From assembly GCA_029203125.1 (NCBI GenBank), contig CP119317.1:2914001-2978000 (forward strand): 64,000 bases of DNA, in the 5' to 3' direction. This stretch comes from Candidatus Cohnella colombiensis. GTDB lineage: Bacteria > Bacillota > Bacilli > Paenibacillales > Paenibacillaceae. Shown piece by piece: positions 1-11,083 of the stretch. The notes beneath the pieces were generated by a model, which was not told where the DNA came from, searched no databases, and worked only from the letters and a program-made list of their open reading frames with translations. A program made the translations under genes and the position numbers. The first letter of the stretch is position 1. The number at the start of each line of letters is the position of its first letter.

Positions 1-3000
1 ATGTCATTGACGCCAAAGCTACCGTTCGATTTGCCGACGATGATGCCGAGTTTCTGAGCGGAAGCGATGGCACTGTAGGACCAACTTCCCTCTTTCACAT
101 CACTTAGCGTCGTCGTGGCCGATTCATCGATCAGATCGAACGTTTTCATCAGCATCATGATGAATTCTGCACGAGTCACGTTACGCGAAGGGTCGAACTT
201 GCCTGCCCCGATGCCGCTTATCGCTCCTCTAGCCGCCAATGCTTCGATACCTTCCTTCGCCCAGCCGACTTTAGCCAAGTCCACGAAAGCAACGTTCGCA
301 TAGGCTGCCGTATACTTACTGAAGTGCTTAGGCTTGAATTTCACTTTGCCCGTCTCAGGATCGTATTTGCTGTTCTGGACAACGATCGGTTTGCCGTTCT
401 CGTCCAAGTAGTATACGACGACCTGGTTCGGGTTCTCACCCGGCTTGAGCGTATAACCGATCTCGACTTCTACGTCGTCAATGCCATCAAATTGGTGAAT
501 AGGAACGCCGTTCAAGCTCAAGGTGATGTCATAAACCGGATGCCCGTCCAATTGTTCCTGCAGCGCCTCTGATAAACCGGTTGTCTCGACTTTCGCAACC
601 GTTAAGATCAACGATCCCGACGTCGTCCCTTTCTGGAGAACGTTCGGCGAGAAACTCACCGTTACCAATCCAGTATCGATCGTGATCCTTTGAATGTCTT
701 GGGTTAAAGCGTAAGCATCGCTTGGCAACTGCACCGTCGCTACGGTCTTGCCGATTGCCGGCTGCATGACGATGTGCACGATGCCGTCCCTTGAGCTTCC
801 AACCGCATCCTTCAAGTCGGAGGACTTCAGTTCGAAGCGGTTGTCCGTCCCATTGGATACGATAAGCACGATCACTTTTCCAGATTCCACACGTACGTCT
901 TTGTCCGGTTCAGACGTCGGGGTAACCGTAGTCGGAGGCGTTTCCGCCGTGACGGTCACCGTCGCGGTAGCCGTAAAGCCGCCGTCTGCCGTCGTCGCCG
1001 TTATCGTCGTCGTTCCCGGAGAGACTGCCGTAACTTTGCCCGTTCCATCGACCGTGGCGACCGATGCGTTGCTGGAAGTCCAAGCGACATTCTGGTTCGT
1101 CGAGTTGAGTGGTGCAATCGTCGCAATCAGTTGACCACTAGCTCGCTCAACCAAGTTCAGCGTCGAACGGTTCAGACTTACTCCACTGACCGCAATCGTT
1201 TGTTCTGGTGCCGCCGTTACGGTTACCGTCGCTTCGGCCGTAAAACCGCCATCTGCCGTCGTCACCGTAATCGTCGCCGTTCCCGGTGCAACTGCCGTAA
1301 CTTTGCCCGTTCCATCGACCGTGGCGATCGTTTCGTTGCTAGATGTCCACGCGATGTTTCGGTTTGTCGCATTCGCGGGAGCGATCGTCGCGATGAGCAG
1401 TCCGCTCGTACCTTCGACCAAGCTTAACTCGGATCGATTCAAGCCGACGCCACTTACCGAAAACGTTTGTTCCGGCGCCGCAGTTACGGTAAAACGGTAT
1501 GTCTGCGTCAAGTTTCCGTCCGTGGAAGTCGCTGTAATGACCGCTTCGCCTTCGCCGATCGCTGTAATCGTCACGCGAGTCGTTCCAGTGTTCGGATCGA
1601 ACGTTTCATCGGTCAATTCGGCGATGGCCGAATCGTTCGTAACGAAATGAACCGTTTTATCCGTTACCGAAGCAGGCGTAATCGTAGCGATCAACGTAAA
1701 CGTATCTTCTACGCCCATCGTTGATGGAGCGCTATTGATATTGAGCAGTACAACCGCAGGCTCCGTGAGCACGTTCATCATGAGATCCACGTTCGAAGTC
1801 GTTGCGTTCGATACGACTGCAATGCCGGTGGCCGACGCGTCGGCGTGACCCGCTTTGCTGGCCGTTACCGTGTAACCGGAGCCCGCCAAGACGTTACTCA
1901 AACGGTATAATCCATCCGCATCGGTTGTTGCAGTGCCATAGACGTTACCGTTCAATGTCGCCTTGACCGTCGCTCCGGATACCGCCAGACCCGCATCGTC
2001 CTCAATCGAACCCGTGATCGTTCCGGTTTCGTAGTCACCCGTTCTCGTCAAGCTGACGTGATCGAGATAACCCCAATACCCGGCGCTTCCCGCCACGGAG
2101 AACGTAATCGTCAACGTGCCGTCCGTGACAATCGCGTTGTTCACGCTAAACGGCTGCCAGATGTTCCAGCCTTGGTTAATGACATTGGCCGACTTGCTCG
2201 ACGCAGGCGTCGTTGCCGACAACTCGATTGCGGCCGCGGCGTTATTCGTATAGTAGCCGTCTGCGCCGGTCGATGCGTTCGATTGTCCCGACGAATACGC
2301 AGTCAACGTATATACGCCGTTGGACAATCCCGTTACCCGCTGCGTCAGCGTGAAGCTATAAGCGTTGCTAGAGAAATAATGGAATCCGTTCGCACCGGCG
2401 AATGGCGCGCTACCGTCGACGTCGAACGTATCGGTCGCCGTATTAGCATGCGCTACGCCCGAAATCGTCCATACCCCGAGCTCCCCGAACGTCTCGAACT
2501 CTCCGTCCGGCACGAGCGTGGTACTACTCGCATAACCCGCTTTCAAGCTATAGGTCGTTACGTTGCTGGACACGTAACCAGGTTTGACTGCATAGGCTTT
2601 GATCGTCGTGTTCCCATCGATGGCAATCGGCCCCGCATAGTATTGGGTCGTGCTAGAGCCGCTGGCGTAATTCGGCGTATCGCCGTTCGTCGTATAGTAG
2701 ATGACGGCTCCCGGCGTATCGCTCGACAGCGTAATCGACTTCGCGGAGCCCGGAACTGTCGCTCCGTCTGCGGCATTGGCGACGACCGACTTCACTTGCG
2801 TGCTCGGGTCCGCCGGAGCTGCCGGCAACCCGAAGTAGAAGTCGTCGAAATCGCCGTAAAATGCCGTCGTACCTTTTACGCTGACGCCGATCGTAACTGA
2901 ACTGGAAGTAACGGGCACTGTGATGCTGTATTTCTTCCATTCTCCCCAGTTCGCAAACGACACGTTTTGTTTCAGAACAGCCGACGCATCGGAGCTGTCA

Positions 3001-6000
3001 TAGCCCGTCGCGTACAAGAAGACGTCCGCACCGGTGCTCGTTCCATAAGCTTGAGCCCAAACGGTAAACGTGTATGACGTTCCGCTAGTCAAGCCGCTGA
3101 TCGTCTGCGTAGCCGTCTTCGCGGTCGACGATGCACTGAAGTGGAGCGCGTAGGTGCCACTGTGCGCGTCATTCGCATTGGACTTTGCAGCAAATGGCGA
3201 ATTGATCGTCCATCCCGTCGCCCCGCTCTCAAGTCCCGCATTCGTTACCAAGTTAGACGGTTGCACCGGTTGGACAGTCACGACGGCCGTCGCCACTCCG
3301 GCGACTCCGTTGATCGTGCCAAACGCGGTATAGATGCCCGGCGTTTGAAGATTGACACCGCTCGTATTCCAAGACGAAACGGTTGCCGTCTTGTAATAGC
3401 CGTCGCTATATCTGCCACTGACTGTCGATGGCAAGCTCAGCGTCCCGCCGACGTTCACCGTCGCATAGTACGTTTCTGCCGAAGACAATAGCGATGGCAC
3501 GACAGTGGTCGAAGTTCTGACGAGATTAAAGACGTCAATGGACGGCAGCGCCTTCCCGTCATAATCGAACAGCGCTTGGTTTTCCCATCCGCTTCCGTAT
3601 CCCGTCTTCCAGCCCGTATCCTCTCCCGGAAGCCAAATGCCTCCCCAATAGAACAAGCCGAGTCCCATACTGTTCGGAACGTTCGCCACGTTGTTGATGA
3701 CGTCGCGAATTTCCATCGCTTGTCCTTGCGGCGTCGGAATGTAGCCCGACGTATTGGCTTGTGTTTGGCTAAATACGTTCAATTGGGAATCGCCTTCGTC
3801 CAATGTCCAAGCATACGACGTTTCGGCGACGACGACCTGTTTGCCGTACGTCGCGGCTAGCGAATTCATGATCGTCGCGTTTTGTGCCATCGTGCCATGC
3901 CAATACGGATAGTACGAAATACCGATGATATCGAAATCGACTAGCGTCGGTCCGCTCGTCCATGTATTGAAGTTGCTTGTAAAGCTGCTGACCGAGCCAC
4001 TGGAGCTACCGGCCAAATGAATCATGATTTTGATGCTCGGATCCGCCGCGCGGACGGCTGCCGACGCTTTTTGGAGGAACGGCGCCGCTTTCGCCGCCGT
4101 GTTTCCGTTCGTCCATAGCAAGCCGGAGTTGATCTCGTTTCCAATTTGAACCATATCCGGCAACGCGCCGGTCGCTTGCATCGCCATCAAAGCGTTGTAA
4201 GTGAAGTTATAGACGTTCGCTTGTAATTGCGTATCATTGGCGTTCGTCCATGCCTTCGGTTTCGTTTGCGTTCCCGGATCCGCCCAGAAATCGCTGTAAT
4301 GGAAATCGAGAAGCACTTTCATGCCGAGCGTTTTCGCTTCCTTGGCCGTGGCGATCACGCTCGCCAGATCGGTGTTGCCTCCGCCGATCGGATTGCCGAA
4401 CGCGTCTGTCGGATCGTTCCAAAGCCGGAGACGAATGTAGTTGACGCCGTGCTTTTGCAGGATGGCCAGAGCGCTGAGCTCCGTACCGTCGGTATCGTAG
4501 TACTTCTTGTTGTTTTTCTCCATCTCGTAAAGCTCGGAGACGTCGACGCCCATAATGAAATCGTTGCGCGCGCCGTTTTGCAATGCGCTGACGCCGGGCA
4601 CCGCGAACTCCGCCGCCGTTACCGTGACCGTCGCCTCGGCCGTCTTGCCGCCGTCGGTCGTCGTGGCCGTAATCACGGCCGTGCCTGCCGCTAAGCCGCT
4701 CACTTTCCCTGTCGAATCGACAGCAGCGACTCCCGCGTTGCTTGACGACCAAGAAACGGTTTTCGTCGTGGCTTCCGCAGGTGTTACAGTCGCTATCAAC
4801 TGGCCTGTCGTGCCTGCAGTTAAGTTGAGCGTTTGCGAATTCAAGGAAACTCCCGTGACCGCGATGGTTGCTCCCGTGACTCCGATCGTCGCCGAAGCCG
4901 TTTTTCCGTTCGACGTCGACGCGGTAATGACCGTCGTGCCCGCCAACTTCGCCGTGACGAGACCGGTCGCGCTTACCGCCGCGACGTTGCTATCGCTCGA
5001 AGTCCAAGCGACGCGCGGATTGGCGTTAGCCGGCGCAAGGGTTGCCGACAACTGAAGCGTATCCGCTACAGTCAGAGAAGCCGCGCTTTGATTCAGCGAG
5101 ATTGCCGATGGCGTCGAGACGAACATGCCATTCGCTTGGAAGAAGACCATGCCGAGCCAATCTCCTGGCGTCGAGACGCCGTAGAACGTTATTCGAATGT
5201 ATCTTCCGACCGTATTCGCAGGCATCGTATCGGTATAGTTGTCCGAAGACGTGGACAACTCACCTGCATAGGAGCCTGAATGGTCGACGGCCGTCGTCCA
5301 GTTCGTTCCGTCATCGGAAACTGCAATCGTATACAGCATCGTTTGCCAGAACTTCGTTTTCACATTGTCGATGCGTGCCATGGAACCGAGATCGATTTGC
5401 CACGTCACGGGCGTTCCGCTCGTCTGCAAGTTGGCACCGCTCGACCATGCCGTTCCGGAAGCTACGGGAGCCGCCGCATTGTAACCGGATCCCGTCTTGC
5501 TCGCCGTAATCGATCCTCCGTTCGCCGCGTAACCGCCGGACAAATCGGAGTTGACGATGATCGTCGCCGTCGCCGTCCGCCCGTTGTCGGTTCTCGCGGT
5601 GATCGTCGCCGTCCCCGTAGCCAGCGCGGTCACGACGCCATTTTGCACGGTGGCGACCGACTCGTTACTGGAAAGCCAAGTTAGCACCTGGCTTGTCGTG
5701 TAGGTAGGCAACATCGTCTGCGTCAGTTGTCCATTCTTGCCCGCCGTCAGCATCAAAGTTGCTGGCGCAAGGCTGACGCTCGTCGCCGGAATGTTGTTGC
5801 TCTTCACAAGTCCAGCGGTAGCGGCCTGAAGGGCCGCCGTATCTTGATTGATCCTGTCTTGATAAGTGATACCCCAATGCTCCGAAGCCGCCGCCGACAG
5901 ATCGGCTTGCGCCGCGGTCAATGCCGCCTGATAGGCGTTTAAGCTGTCCGTCGTATAGAAATCGTCGGCGTACAGCTTCGCGGCGACGGCGTTTTCGACG

Positions 6001-9000
6001 GCCGCCTGTAACAATGCGAGATTCAGCAACGCTTCTCCGGTAACATTGATCGTCACCGTTTTCGCTCCTTCGAAGCCGCCGTAGTCTTTATAAGCATCTA
6101 CGATCAGCGTGATCGTCGCTTCGCCGGGGCCTAATGCCTTAACCAAACCGGTCGCGTCCACGTAAGCGATCGATGCGTTGCTGGAATGCCAAGCGATCGA
6201 TCGAACGTCCGCCGAACCCGGGTTCATGAATGCGCTCAGCTGCAGCGAATCGCCCGCGTTCAGGTTGACGGTCGTCTCGTCGACGGCGGTTCCCGAATCA
6301 TTTTTAATCCCGATCGCTTCGACCGGAATGAGCGGATGAACGCTGACGGACGCTGTGGCCGTCAAAGAGGCGTTCACCGCGGATTTAGCCGTAATCGTCG
6401 CATCCCCGTCGCCGACGGCGGTGACGACGCCCGTTCCGCTCACTGTGGCGACTGAAGTGTCGCTGGACATCCACGTGACAGTCTGATCGACGCCCGGCAT
6501 GTTCGGAGTCACCGTCGCCGTCAATTGCGCAGTGCTTCCCGGCGTGCCGGCGATATCGAGAAGGCTGATCGAAGCTTTGTCCAACGTGACAGACACGGGC
6601 GTCGGCGCCGCGACGTACACGTTGAAATTGTCGATCCAGGTCGTCCAGGACATCGATCCCGTTCTCGTCGCATAGAACTCCAAAAAGCCCAAATTGTTGT
6701 TGAACGTCGCGCCCGACGCGAACGGCAAATTGTTGACCGTCGTCGTCATCGTCGAATCCGCTTTGTTCGTCAACGTAAAACTTGTCGTTTTCGCCGTCAT
6801 GTCCAGCGTGACTTTGACGCGATACGTCGCGCCCGCCGTCTTGAAGCCGCTCGCGGAAACCGCGGTGCCCGTAATAGACGTGTTCGACCCGATCGAAGCG
6901 CTCGTGTCGTATACGATTGCGCTGTTCGCGCCCGTCGGAATGCCGAACGTAATGTAGTTGTTGTGCGCACTGTCTTGAATGCGGAGCTGACCGGTACCCG
7001 CAGCGGGCGCGCCGACGTTCCAGTCGAAGTCGAGCACGATCTTGTTGTTCGCTACCGAGAAGCTCTTGTATTCGGATCTCGCGCCACTACCGCTTGCGGC
7101 CAGCGAGAATACCTGGTTGCCGGACACTGTCGCGACGCCTGTCGTCGCGAAATACGCAACGGATCCCGTCGAGCCTACCACTGCCGACCAGTTATCGCCG
7201 AGAGTCCGGTTGTCGAAGCTTTCGCTGACGGACGGAACGTACACGGTCGTGCTGGCCGAAAAGCCGCCGTCCTTCGTTCTCGCCGCAATGACCGCGACGC
7301 CGGCTCTCAGAGCAGTTACGTTGCCATATGCGTCTACGGAAGCAATCGTCGGATTGTTGGAGGACCACTCCACGTCCGTATTGGTCGCATCCGCCGGAGT
7401 GACGCTCGCCACCAATTTTTCCACTGGAGTGGCAACTGACGGATTAGTCGAAGAGAAATAATCCGATGAGAAATAATGAGTGCTCTTATTCAAGTTAACG
7501 CCCGTAACGGCTACCGGCGACGCTTGCACGGTGACGGATGCAGATGCTATATAGCCGCCGTCAGTCGTCTGTGCCGTTATCGTTGCCGTCCCCAATTGCA
7601 CGCCCGTCACATACCCACTCGAATCTACCGTAACGATGGACGTATCGGATGATGTCCATTGCACCGATTTGTCATAGGCATCGTCCGGAGAAACGATCGC
7701 GGTAAGCGGCTTCGACGTGCCGATCATGACGTTCAGAGACGATTTGTCCAGGGCGATACCCGACACCTGCACAGGCACGACCGTAATCATACTGGTCGCC
7801 AAAATAGAAGCATTGTCGTCGGACTTCACTGTAATCGTCGTCGTTCCCGTCTGTAGCGTCTTGACCAGTCCCGTCACATCCACGGTCGCCACCGACGGAT
7901 CGGAGGAAGTCCACGTGACCGTATTGAAGCTGGCGTTCGAAGGCGCCACCGTGGCGGTAAGCTGCTTCGTCCGGCCGAGGCTGACCGTCGCGTTCGCCGC
8001 GCTCAGCGTAACGCCCGTTACGGCCACCTTGGAAACGTTCAGCGTGTAGGAAGCGGTCGCCGTTCCGTCCTCGGACGTCGCGGTGATAATGGTCGTGCCG
8101 TCACGCTTGGCATTCAGCTTCACGTTCGCCGTCTTGTCCGTCTGTTGATAAAACTTACCCGGGTTAGCCGATTGCCAGAATTCCCCTAGGAAAGACGCGA
8201 CACTAGGATCGCTGGATGTAAACGTCACCCGCTTGTTCGTCGCGCCGGAAGGCAGCGTCGCGACTAGCGTCTGCTGATCCCATACTTTGGCGCTAATCGA
8301 CGATCCCGGAGCGCTGCCATTCACCGTAAGCGTCAGACTGCCCGCGTTCGTCGGCGAGCCGACCGTAACTTCCGCGAAGGCGGACAACCCGCCGACAGCC
8401 GTCGTCGCCGTGATCGTTGCCGTTCCGGATGCCATAGCCGTCACATAGCCAGATGCGTTGACGGTCGCGACGGACGGATTGCTCGAAGTCCAAACGACGT
8501 TACTGTCGTAGACGAGTTTATCCGAGCTGCCGTTCGAATCAGGGGTAACCGTCGGCACCAATCTAGTCGTCTTGCCTTGAACAAGACTGACTGCCGTTCG
8601 ATCCAGCGTAATGCCGGTCGGAGTCGCCTCCGTTACGCTATAAGTGCCGTAGCCCTTGAGCGGCGTTTGGGCCGAAGCGGGCTTGTTCTTGACGTGGCCC
8701 CTCCACAGATAGGCGTACATGCTGTCCATCATGTCGCCCATCTTACCGTTTGCGGTGCTGCCCATTTCCTTGATGGACATATCGCCGTTATTAAACATCG
8801 TGCGGCGGTCGACCGTATTCGGTCCGCCGGTCGCCCAGCCCGCGCCTTCGACGACGATCCAGTCCGTCTCCCAATAGAAGAAACCGCGCATCCGATCGTG
8901 TGGGTTCGCAACGTCCCGCATCGCTTGCATGTAGTCGAGCAGCCAGTTGTACTGCCCATTCGGATTGCTCGCGACGTAATAAGCCGCCTGGCCCATCGAA

Positions 9001-10961
9001 CCGCTCTCGTCCGCCCAATCCGGGTTATATCTCGTAAACGAATAGCCCGTTTCGACGTCGAGATAGTCTTGTTCCGGATAATTATTGATATTGTTCGTAA
9101 GCATCGACAAAATATCGGACGACGGATGACCGCTGTACAACGAATAGGCTTGTCCGTCGAAATTGACGCCGTTCGCGCGCAGCGTGCCGAACACCGTGTT
9201 CGAGTAGGACGGCGTATAGCCGTTATTCGAGTGAATGAAGGCGCTGACGCCCGGCGCTGTGTCGTGCACGGCACTGTAGGCCGCATTAATCAGCGCTTTG
9301 AAGCCGGCCGACGAATACCCTTTGCCACGCGGCCATGCGATGCCTCCGTCCTGCTCGTTGCCGATCTTGACTCCCATCGGCGTCAAATCGTTGTCGACCA
9401 AGCTCTTGATGAAGTCGTACACGTAGTTGTACATGGTCGTCGTCATTTCATCGAGCGATTGATCCACCAAGGCGCCCGTCGAATCTTTGTACATCCAATC
9501 GAGCGGAGTGTACGCTTTCCCCGCGCTCATCCACGAGTCGCTGAAGTGGAAGCTCGGCAAATAGCCCAAATCCAGCTCTTTTGCCCGCTCTGCAAGCATG
9601 AGCGCATGCGTCTTGTCGAAGTAGCCCGCTTGCATCGTTTGCGGAATCGGATTGCCGTTCTCGTCCGCGAAATCGATATTCAGCATTTGCTTCGGCGTGC
9701 TTTGATCGTAGATCTTGTTGCCCGCGTGAACGAACAGCATGCCCGTAATGGCGTTCACGCCATGGTTGGCCAAAATCGACAAGCAATCCTGCTGGACGCC
9801 GTTGGCGAAATATTTGCCGCCTTTGTCCTCGATGACCGGCAGGAAGGAAACGTCCGCTCCTTTGACCGTCGTATTGTCGATTTCGAACACGTCGAAGTTG
9901 TCGACATAGGCCATATCGGACCCGTTACCCTGCCATTGATCGCGGCTGCCGTTGGCGCCCGCGGACGTGTACGTCGTAACGCTTTTGACGTAATTCGCGT
10001 CATGGATCGTGTTCGCGTACAGCGTCACTTGCTGGTCGCTCGGACCGGTCTTGAAGCGGATCGTCAGCAACGCGTATCCGCTCGTTCCGTCAGGAGCTTG
10101 ACGAAGCACCGTTCCATCCAGCTTTTTGACGCCGAGATTGACCCGATCGCCGTAGGACGTCACGTTCACGAGCTGGCCCGTGTTTCCCAAGTAATTTTTT
10201 TGATAAATCGTTTCCCAAGTATCTTGCCTGTCCACTTTCGCGCGAACCGTCGCGACGTACGTCGTGTTCGGTTTGACGTTAATCGTTTGGCTGATTTGGG
10301 AATCCGCACTCAGCACGGCAGCCATAGCGCCTGTATCGGCGGAGGTGCCAGCTATGACGGTTCCTTGATCCACCGTCCAGCCGGACAAATCTCCCGTTTC
10401 GAAGTCCCAGTTTGCGACCGCGTTGTTGTCATCGCTGTCGAGCACGAGCTGCACGTCGTCGACTGACAAGTTCGTGCCGCTGCCCGAACCGAACGTGATC
10501 GTCGCTTGCCCGTTATAGACCAGCACGTTGCGAAGCGCGACCTGCGTCCAAGCCGAGCTGCTGATATAACCATCGATCAGCAATCTCGTATCGGGCCCTC
10601 CGGTATTTGTAGCCGTCATATAAGCCGCGTTACTGGAGCTGCTTGCCGCCCCTTTGACCCATGCATACAGCGTATAGCTGCCTTGTGGGATCCCCGCGAT
10701 TGTCTGCGCAAGCGTCGAATTCGCAGCCGAAAGCTTGGCCGAATACGCTCCGCCTTTCTTATCCGCTGTTTGACTGGCGACCGATCCGGTCGTCGTCCAC
10801 CCACTCAAATTGCCGTTCTCGAAATCGAGATTCGCGGCCGAACTTCCCGCAGCCGCGTAAACGGTCACGTTCGGCGAGCCGAACGGCATTCCGAGTGCCG
10901 TCGTCGCCAATATCGAAACGATCAACCATCTCGACACCCACTTGTGCATTGCTCTTCTCAT
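1..10961 (-). CDS. Giant SLH-anchored protein with two GH53 endo-beta-1,4-galactanase domains (3' end outside window)
   Basis: An uninterrupted reading frame of over 3650 codons enters from the left edge. The start ATG at 10961 follows GGGAG; an in-frame ATG at 10949 is the alternative. Domains by approximate residue: signal peptide 1-36; two jelly-roll-like modules 42-360; GH53-A 361-750 with acid/base E536 (context IGNEQ) and nucleophile E637 (context VETGY); five Big_2-like Ig domains 779-1241; LamG-like module 1242-1451; two Ig domains; FIVAR 1639-1719; Ig; F5/8C-like 1806-1942; two Ig; GH53-B 2131-2474 with E2276 and E2380; Big_4; carbohydrate-binding-like; chitobiase C-terminal-like; second binding-like module; CarboxypepD_reg-like; three Ig; linker; one SLH 3554-3614 and the start of a second. 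GH53 cleaves beta-1,4-galactan; spacing of the catalytic pairs (101 and 104 residues) fits the family. GH53-B is canonical (DFHYSDFW), GH53-A divergent (SFHFSDSW). Sampled stretches reach about 60% GC, above the neighbours. A surface galactanase for pectin side chains is the likely role. Confidence 0.93.
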   Translation of the reverse strand, partial: MRRAMHKWVSRWLIVSILATTALGMPFGSPNVTVYAAAGSSAANLDFENGNLSGWTTTGSVASQTADKKGGAYSAKLSAANSTLAQTIAGIPQGSYTLYAWVKGAASSSSNAAYMTATNTGGPDTRLLIDGYISSSAWTQVALRNVLVYNGQATITFGSGSGTNLSVDDVQLVLDSDDNNAVANWDFETGDLSGWTVDQGTVIAGTSADTGAMAAVLSADSQISQTINVKPNTTYVATVRAKVDRQDTWETIYQKNYLGNTGQLVNVTSYGDRVNLGVKKLDGTVLRQAPDGTSGYALLTIRFKTGPSDQQVTLYANTIHDANYVKSVTTYTSAGANGSRDQWQGNGSDMAYVDNFDVFEIDNTTVKGADVSFLPVIEDKGGKYFANGVQQDCLSILANHGVNAITGMLFVHAGNKIYDQSTPKQMLNIDFADENGNPIPQTMQAGYFDKTHALMLAERAKELDLGYLPSFHFSDSWMSAGKAYTPLDWMYKDSTGALVDQSLDEMTTTMYNYVYDFIKSLVDNDLTPMGVKIGNEQDGGIAWPRGKGYSSAGFKALINAAYSAVHDTAPGVSAFIHSNNGYTPSYSNTVFGTLRANGVNFDGQAYSLYSGHPSSDILSMLTNNINNYPEQDYLDVETGYSFTRYNPDWADESGSMGQAAYYVASNPNGQYNWLLDYMQAMRDVANPHDRMRGFFYWETDWIVVEGAGWATGGPNTVDRRTMFNNGDMSIKEMGSTANGKMGDMMDSMYAYLWRGHVKNKPASAQTPLKGYGTYSVTEATPTGITLDRTAVSLVQGKTTRLVPTVTPDSNGSSDKLVYDSNVVWTSSNPSVATVNASGYVTAMASGTATITATTAVGGLSAFAEVTVGSPTNAGSLTLTVNGSAPGSSISAKVWDQQTLVATLPSGATNKRVTFTSSDPSVASFLGEFWQSANPGKFYQQTDKTANVKLNAKRDGTTIITATSEDGTATASYTLNVSKVAVTGVTLSAANATVSLGRTKQLTATVAPSNASFNTVTWTSSDPSVATVDVTGLVKTLQTGTTTITVKSDDNASILATSMITVVPVQVSGIALDKSSLNVMIGTSKPLTAIVSPDDAYDKSVQWTSSDTSIVTVDSSGYVTGVQLGTATITAQTTDGGYIASASVTVQASPVAVTGVNLNKSTHYFSSDYFSSTNPSVATPVEKLVASVTPADATNTDVEWSSNNPTIASVDAYGNVTALRAGVAVIAARTKDGGFSASTTVYVPSVSESFDNRTLGDNWSAVVGSTGSVAYFATTGVATVSGNQVFSLAASGSGARSEYKSFSVANNKIVLDFDWNVGAPAAGTGQLRIQDSAHNNYITFGIPTGANSAIVYDTSASIGSNTSITGTAVSASGFKTAGATYRVKVTLDMTAKTTSFTLTNKADSTMTTTVNNLPFASGATFNNNLGFLEFYATRTGSMSWTTWIDNFNVYVAAPTPVSVTLDKASISLLDIAGTPGSTAQLTATVTPNMPGVDQTVTWMSSDTSVATVSGTGVVTAVGDGDATITAKSAVNASLTATASVSVHPLIPVEAIGIKNDSGTAVDETTVNLNAGDSLQLSAFMNPGSADVRSIAWHSSNASIAYVDATGLVKALGPGEATITLIVDAYKDYGGFEGAKTVTINVTGEALLNLALLQAAVENAVAAKLYADDFYTTDSLNAYQAALTAAQADLSAAASEHWGITYQDRINQDTAALQAATAGLVKSNNIPATSVSLAPATLMLTAGKNGQLTQTMLPTYTTSQVLTWLSSNESVATVQNGVVTALATGTATITARTDNGRTATATIIVNSDLSGGYAANGGSITASKTGSGYNAAAPVASGTAWSSGANLQTSGTPVTWQIDLGSMARIDNVKTKFWQTMLYTIAVSDDGTNWTTAVDHSGSYAGELSTSSDNYTDTMPANTVGRYIRITFYGVSTPGDWLGMVFFQANGMFVSTPSAISLNQSAASLTVADTLQLSATLAPANANPRVAWTSSDSNVAAVSATGLVTAKLAGTTVITASTSNGKTASATIGVTGATIAVTGVSLNSQTLNLTAGTTGQLIATVTPAEATTKTVSWSSSNAGVAAVDSTGKVSGLAAGTAVITATTTDGGKTAEATVTVTAAEFAVPGVSALQNGARNDFIMGVDVSELYEMEKNNKKYYDTDGTELSALAILQKHGVNYIRLRLWNDPTDAFGNPIGGGNTDLASVIATAKEAKTLGMKVLLDFHYSDFWADPGTQTKPKAWTNANDTQLQANVYNFTYNALMAMQATGALPDMVQIGNEINSGLLWTNGNTAAKAAPFLQKASAAVRAADPSIKIMIHLAGSSSGSVSSFTSNFNTWTSGPTLVDFDIIGISYYPYWHGTMAQNATIMNSLAATYGKQVVVAETSYAWTLDEGDSQLNVFSQTQANTSGYIPTPQGQAMEIRDVINNVANVPNSMGLGLFYWGGIWLPGEDTGWKTGYGSGWENQALFDYDGKALPSIDVFNLVRTSTTVVPSLLSSAETYYATVNVGGTLSLPSTVSGRYSDGYYKTATVSSWNTSGVNLQTPGIYTAFGTINGVAGVATAVVTVQPVQPSNLVTNAGLESGATGWTINSPFAAKSNANDAHSGTYALHFSASSTAKTATQTISGLTSGTSYTFTVWAQAYGTSTGADVFLYATGYDSSDASAVLKQNVSFANWGEWKKYSITVPVTSSSVTIGVSVKGTTAFYGDFDDFYFGLPAAPADPSTQVKSVVANAADGATVPGSAKSITLSSDTPGAVIYYTTNGDTPNYASGSSTTQYYAGPIAIDGNTTIKAYAVKPGYVSSNVTTYSLKAGYASSTTLVPDGEFETFGELGVWTISGVAHANTATDTFDVDGSAPFAGANGFHYFSSNAYSFTLTQRVTGLSNGVYTLTAYSSGQSNASTGADGYYTNNAAAAIELSATTPASSKSANVINQGWNIWQPFSVNNAIVTDGTLTITFSVAGSAGYWGYLDHVSLTRTGDYETGTITGSIEDDAGLAVSGATVKATLNGNVYGTATTDADGLYRLSNVLAGSGYTVTASKAGHADASATGIAVVSNATTSNVDLMMNVLTEPAVVLLNINSAPSTMGVEDTFTLIATITPASVTDKTVHFVTNDSAIAELTDETFDPNTGTTRVTITAIGEGEAVITATSTDGNLTQTYRFTVTAAPEQTFSVSGVGLNRSELSLVEGTSGLLIATIAPANATNRNIAWTSSNETIATVDGTGKVTAVAPGTATITVTTADGGFTAEATVTVTAAPEQTIAVSGVSLNRSTLNLVERASGQLIATIAPLNSTNQNVAWTSSNASVATVDGTGKVTAVSPGTTTITATTADGGFTATATVTVTAETPPTTVTPTSEPDKDVRVESGKVIVLIVSNGTDNRFELKSSDLKDAVGSSRDGIVHIVMQPAIGKTVATVQLPSDAYALTQDIQRITIDTGLVTVSFSPNVLQKGTTSGSLILTVAKVETTGLSEALQEQLDGHPVYDITLSLNGVPIHQFDGIDDVEVEIGYTLKPGENPNQVVVYYLDENGKPIVVQNSKYDPETGKVKFKPKHFSKYTAAYANVAFVDLAKVGWAKEGIEALAARGAISGIGAGKFDPSRNVTRAEFIMMLMKTFDLIDESATTTLSDVKEGSWSYSAIASAQKLGIIVGKSNGSFGVND

Positions 10962-11011
10962 GTTTATGCTTCACTCTCCCTGACACTGGATTCTTCGGCG
11001 CCATACAAATG

Positions 11012-11025
11012 TGCAAGCGCATACA
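11012..11025. promoter_or_regulatory. Candidate cre (CcpA) site upstream of the GH53 gene
   Basis: TGCAAGCGCATACA matches the catabolite-responsive element consensus TGWAANCGNTNWCA at 12 of 14 positions. It lies about 50 bp upstream of the GH53 start codon, where CcpA binding would repress a polysaccharidase gene in the presence of preferred sugars. Evidence is motif match and position only. Confidence 0.4.
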
Positions 11026-11083
11026 TTTCTCGCCAAGCCGCGATCGACGATTTTCCCCGCAGGCGCGCATAAGCTTGCAACCA

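Noticed and set aside
2058..10466. Long plus-strand open frames opposite the GH53 gene, including one of 629 codons (8577-10466)
   Set aside because: Their translations are Arg/His-rich and domain-free, lacking start signals, as expected for the antisense of a GC-rich gene; the minus frame encodes continuous known domains.
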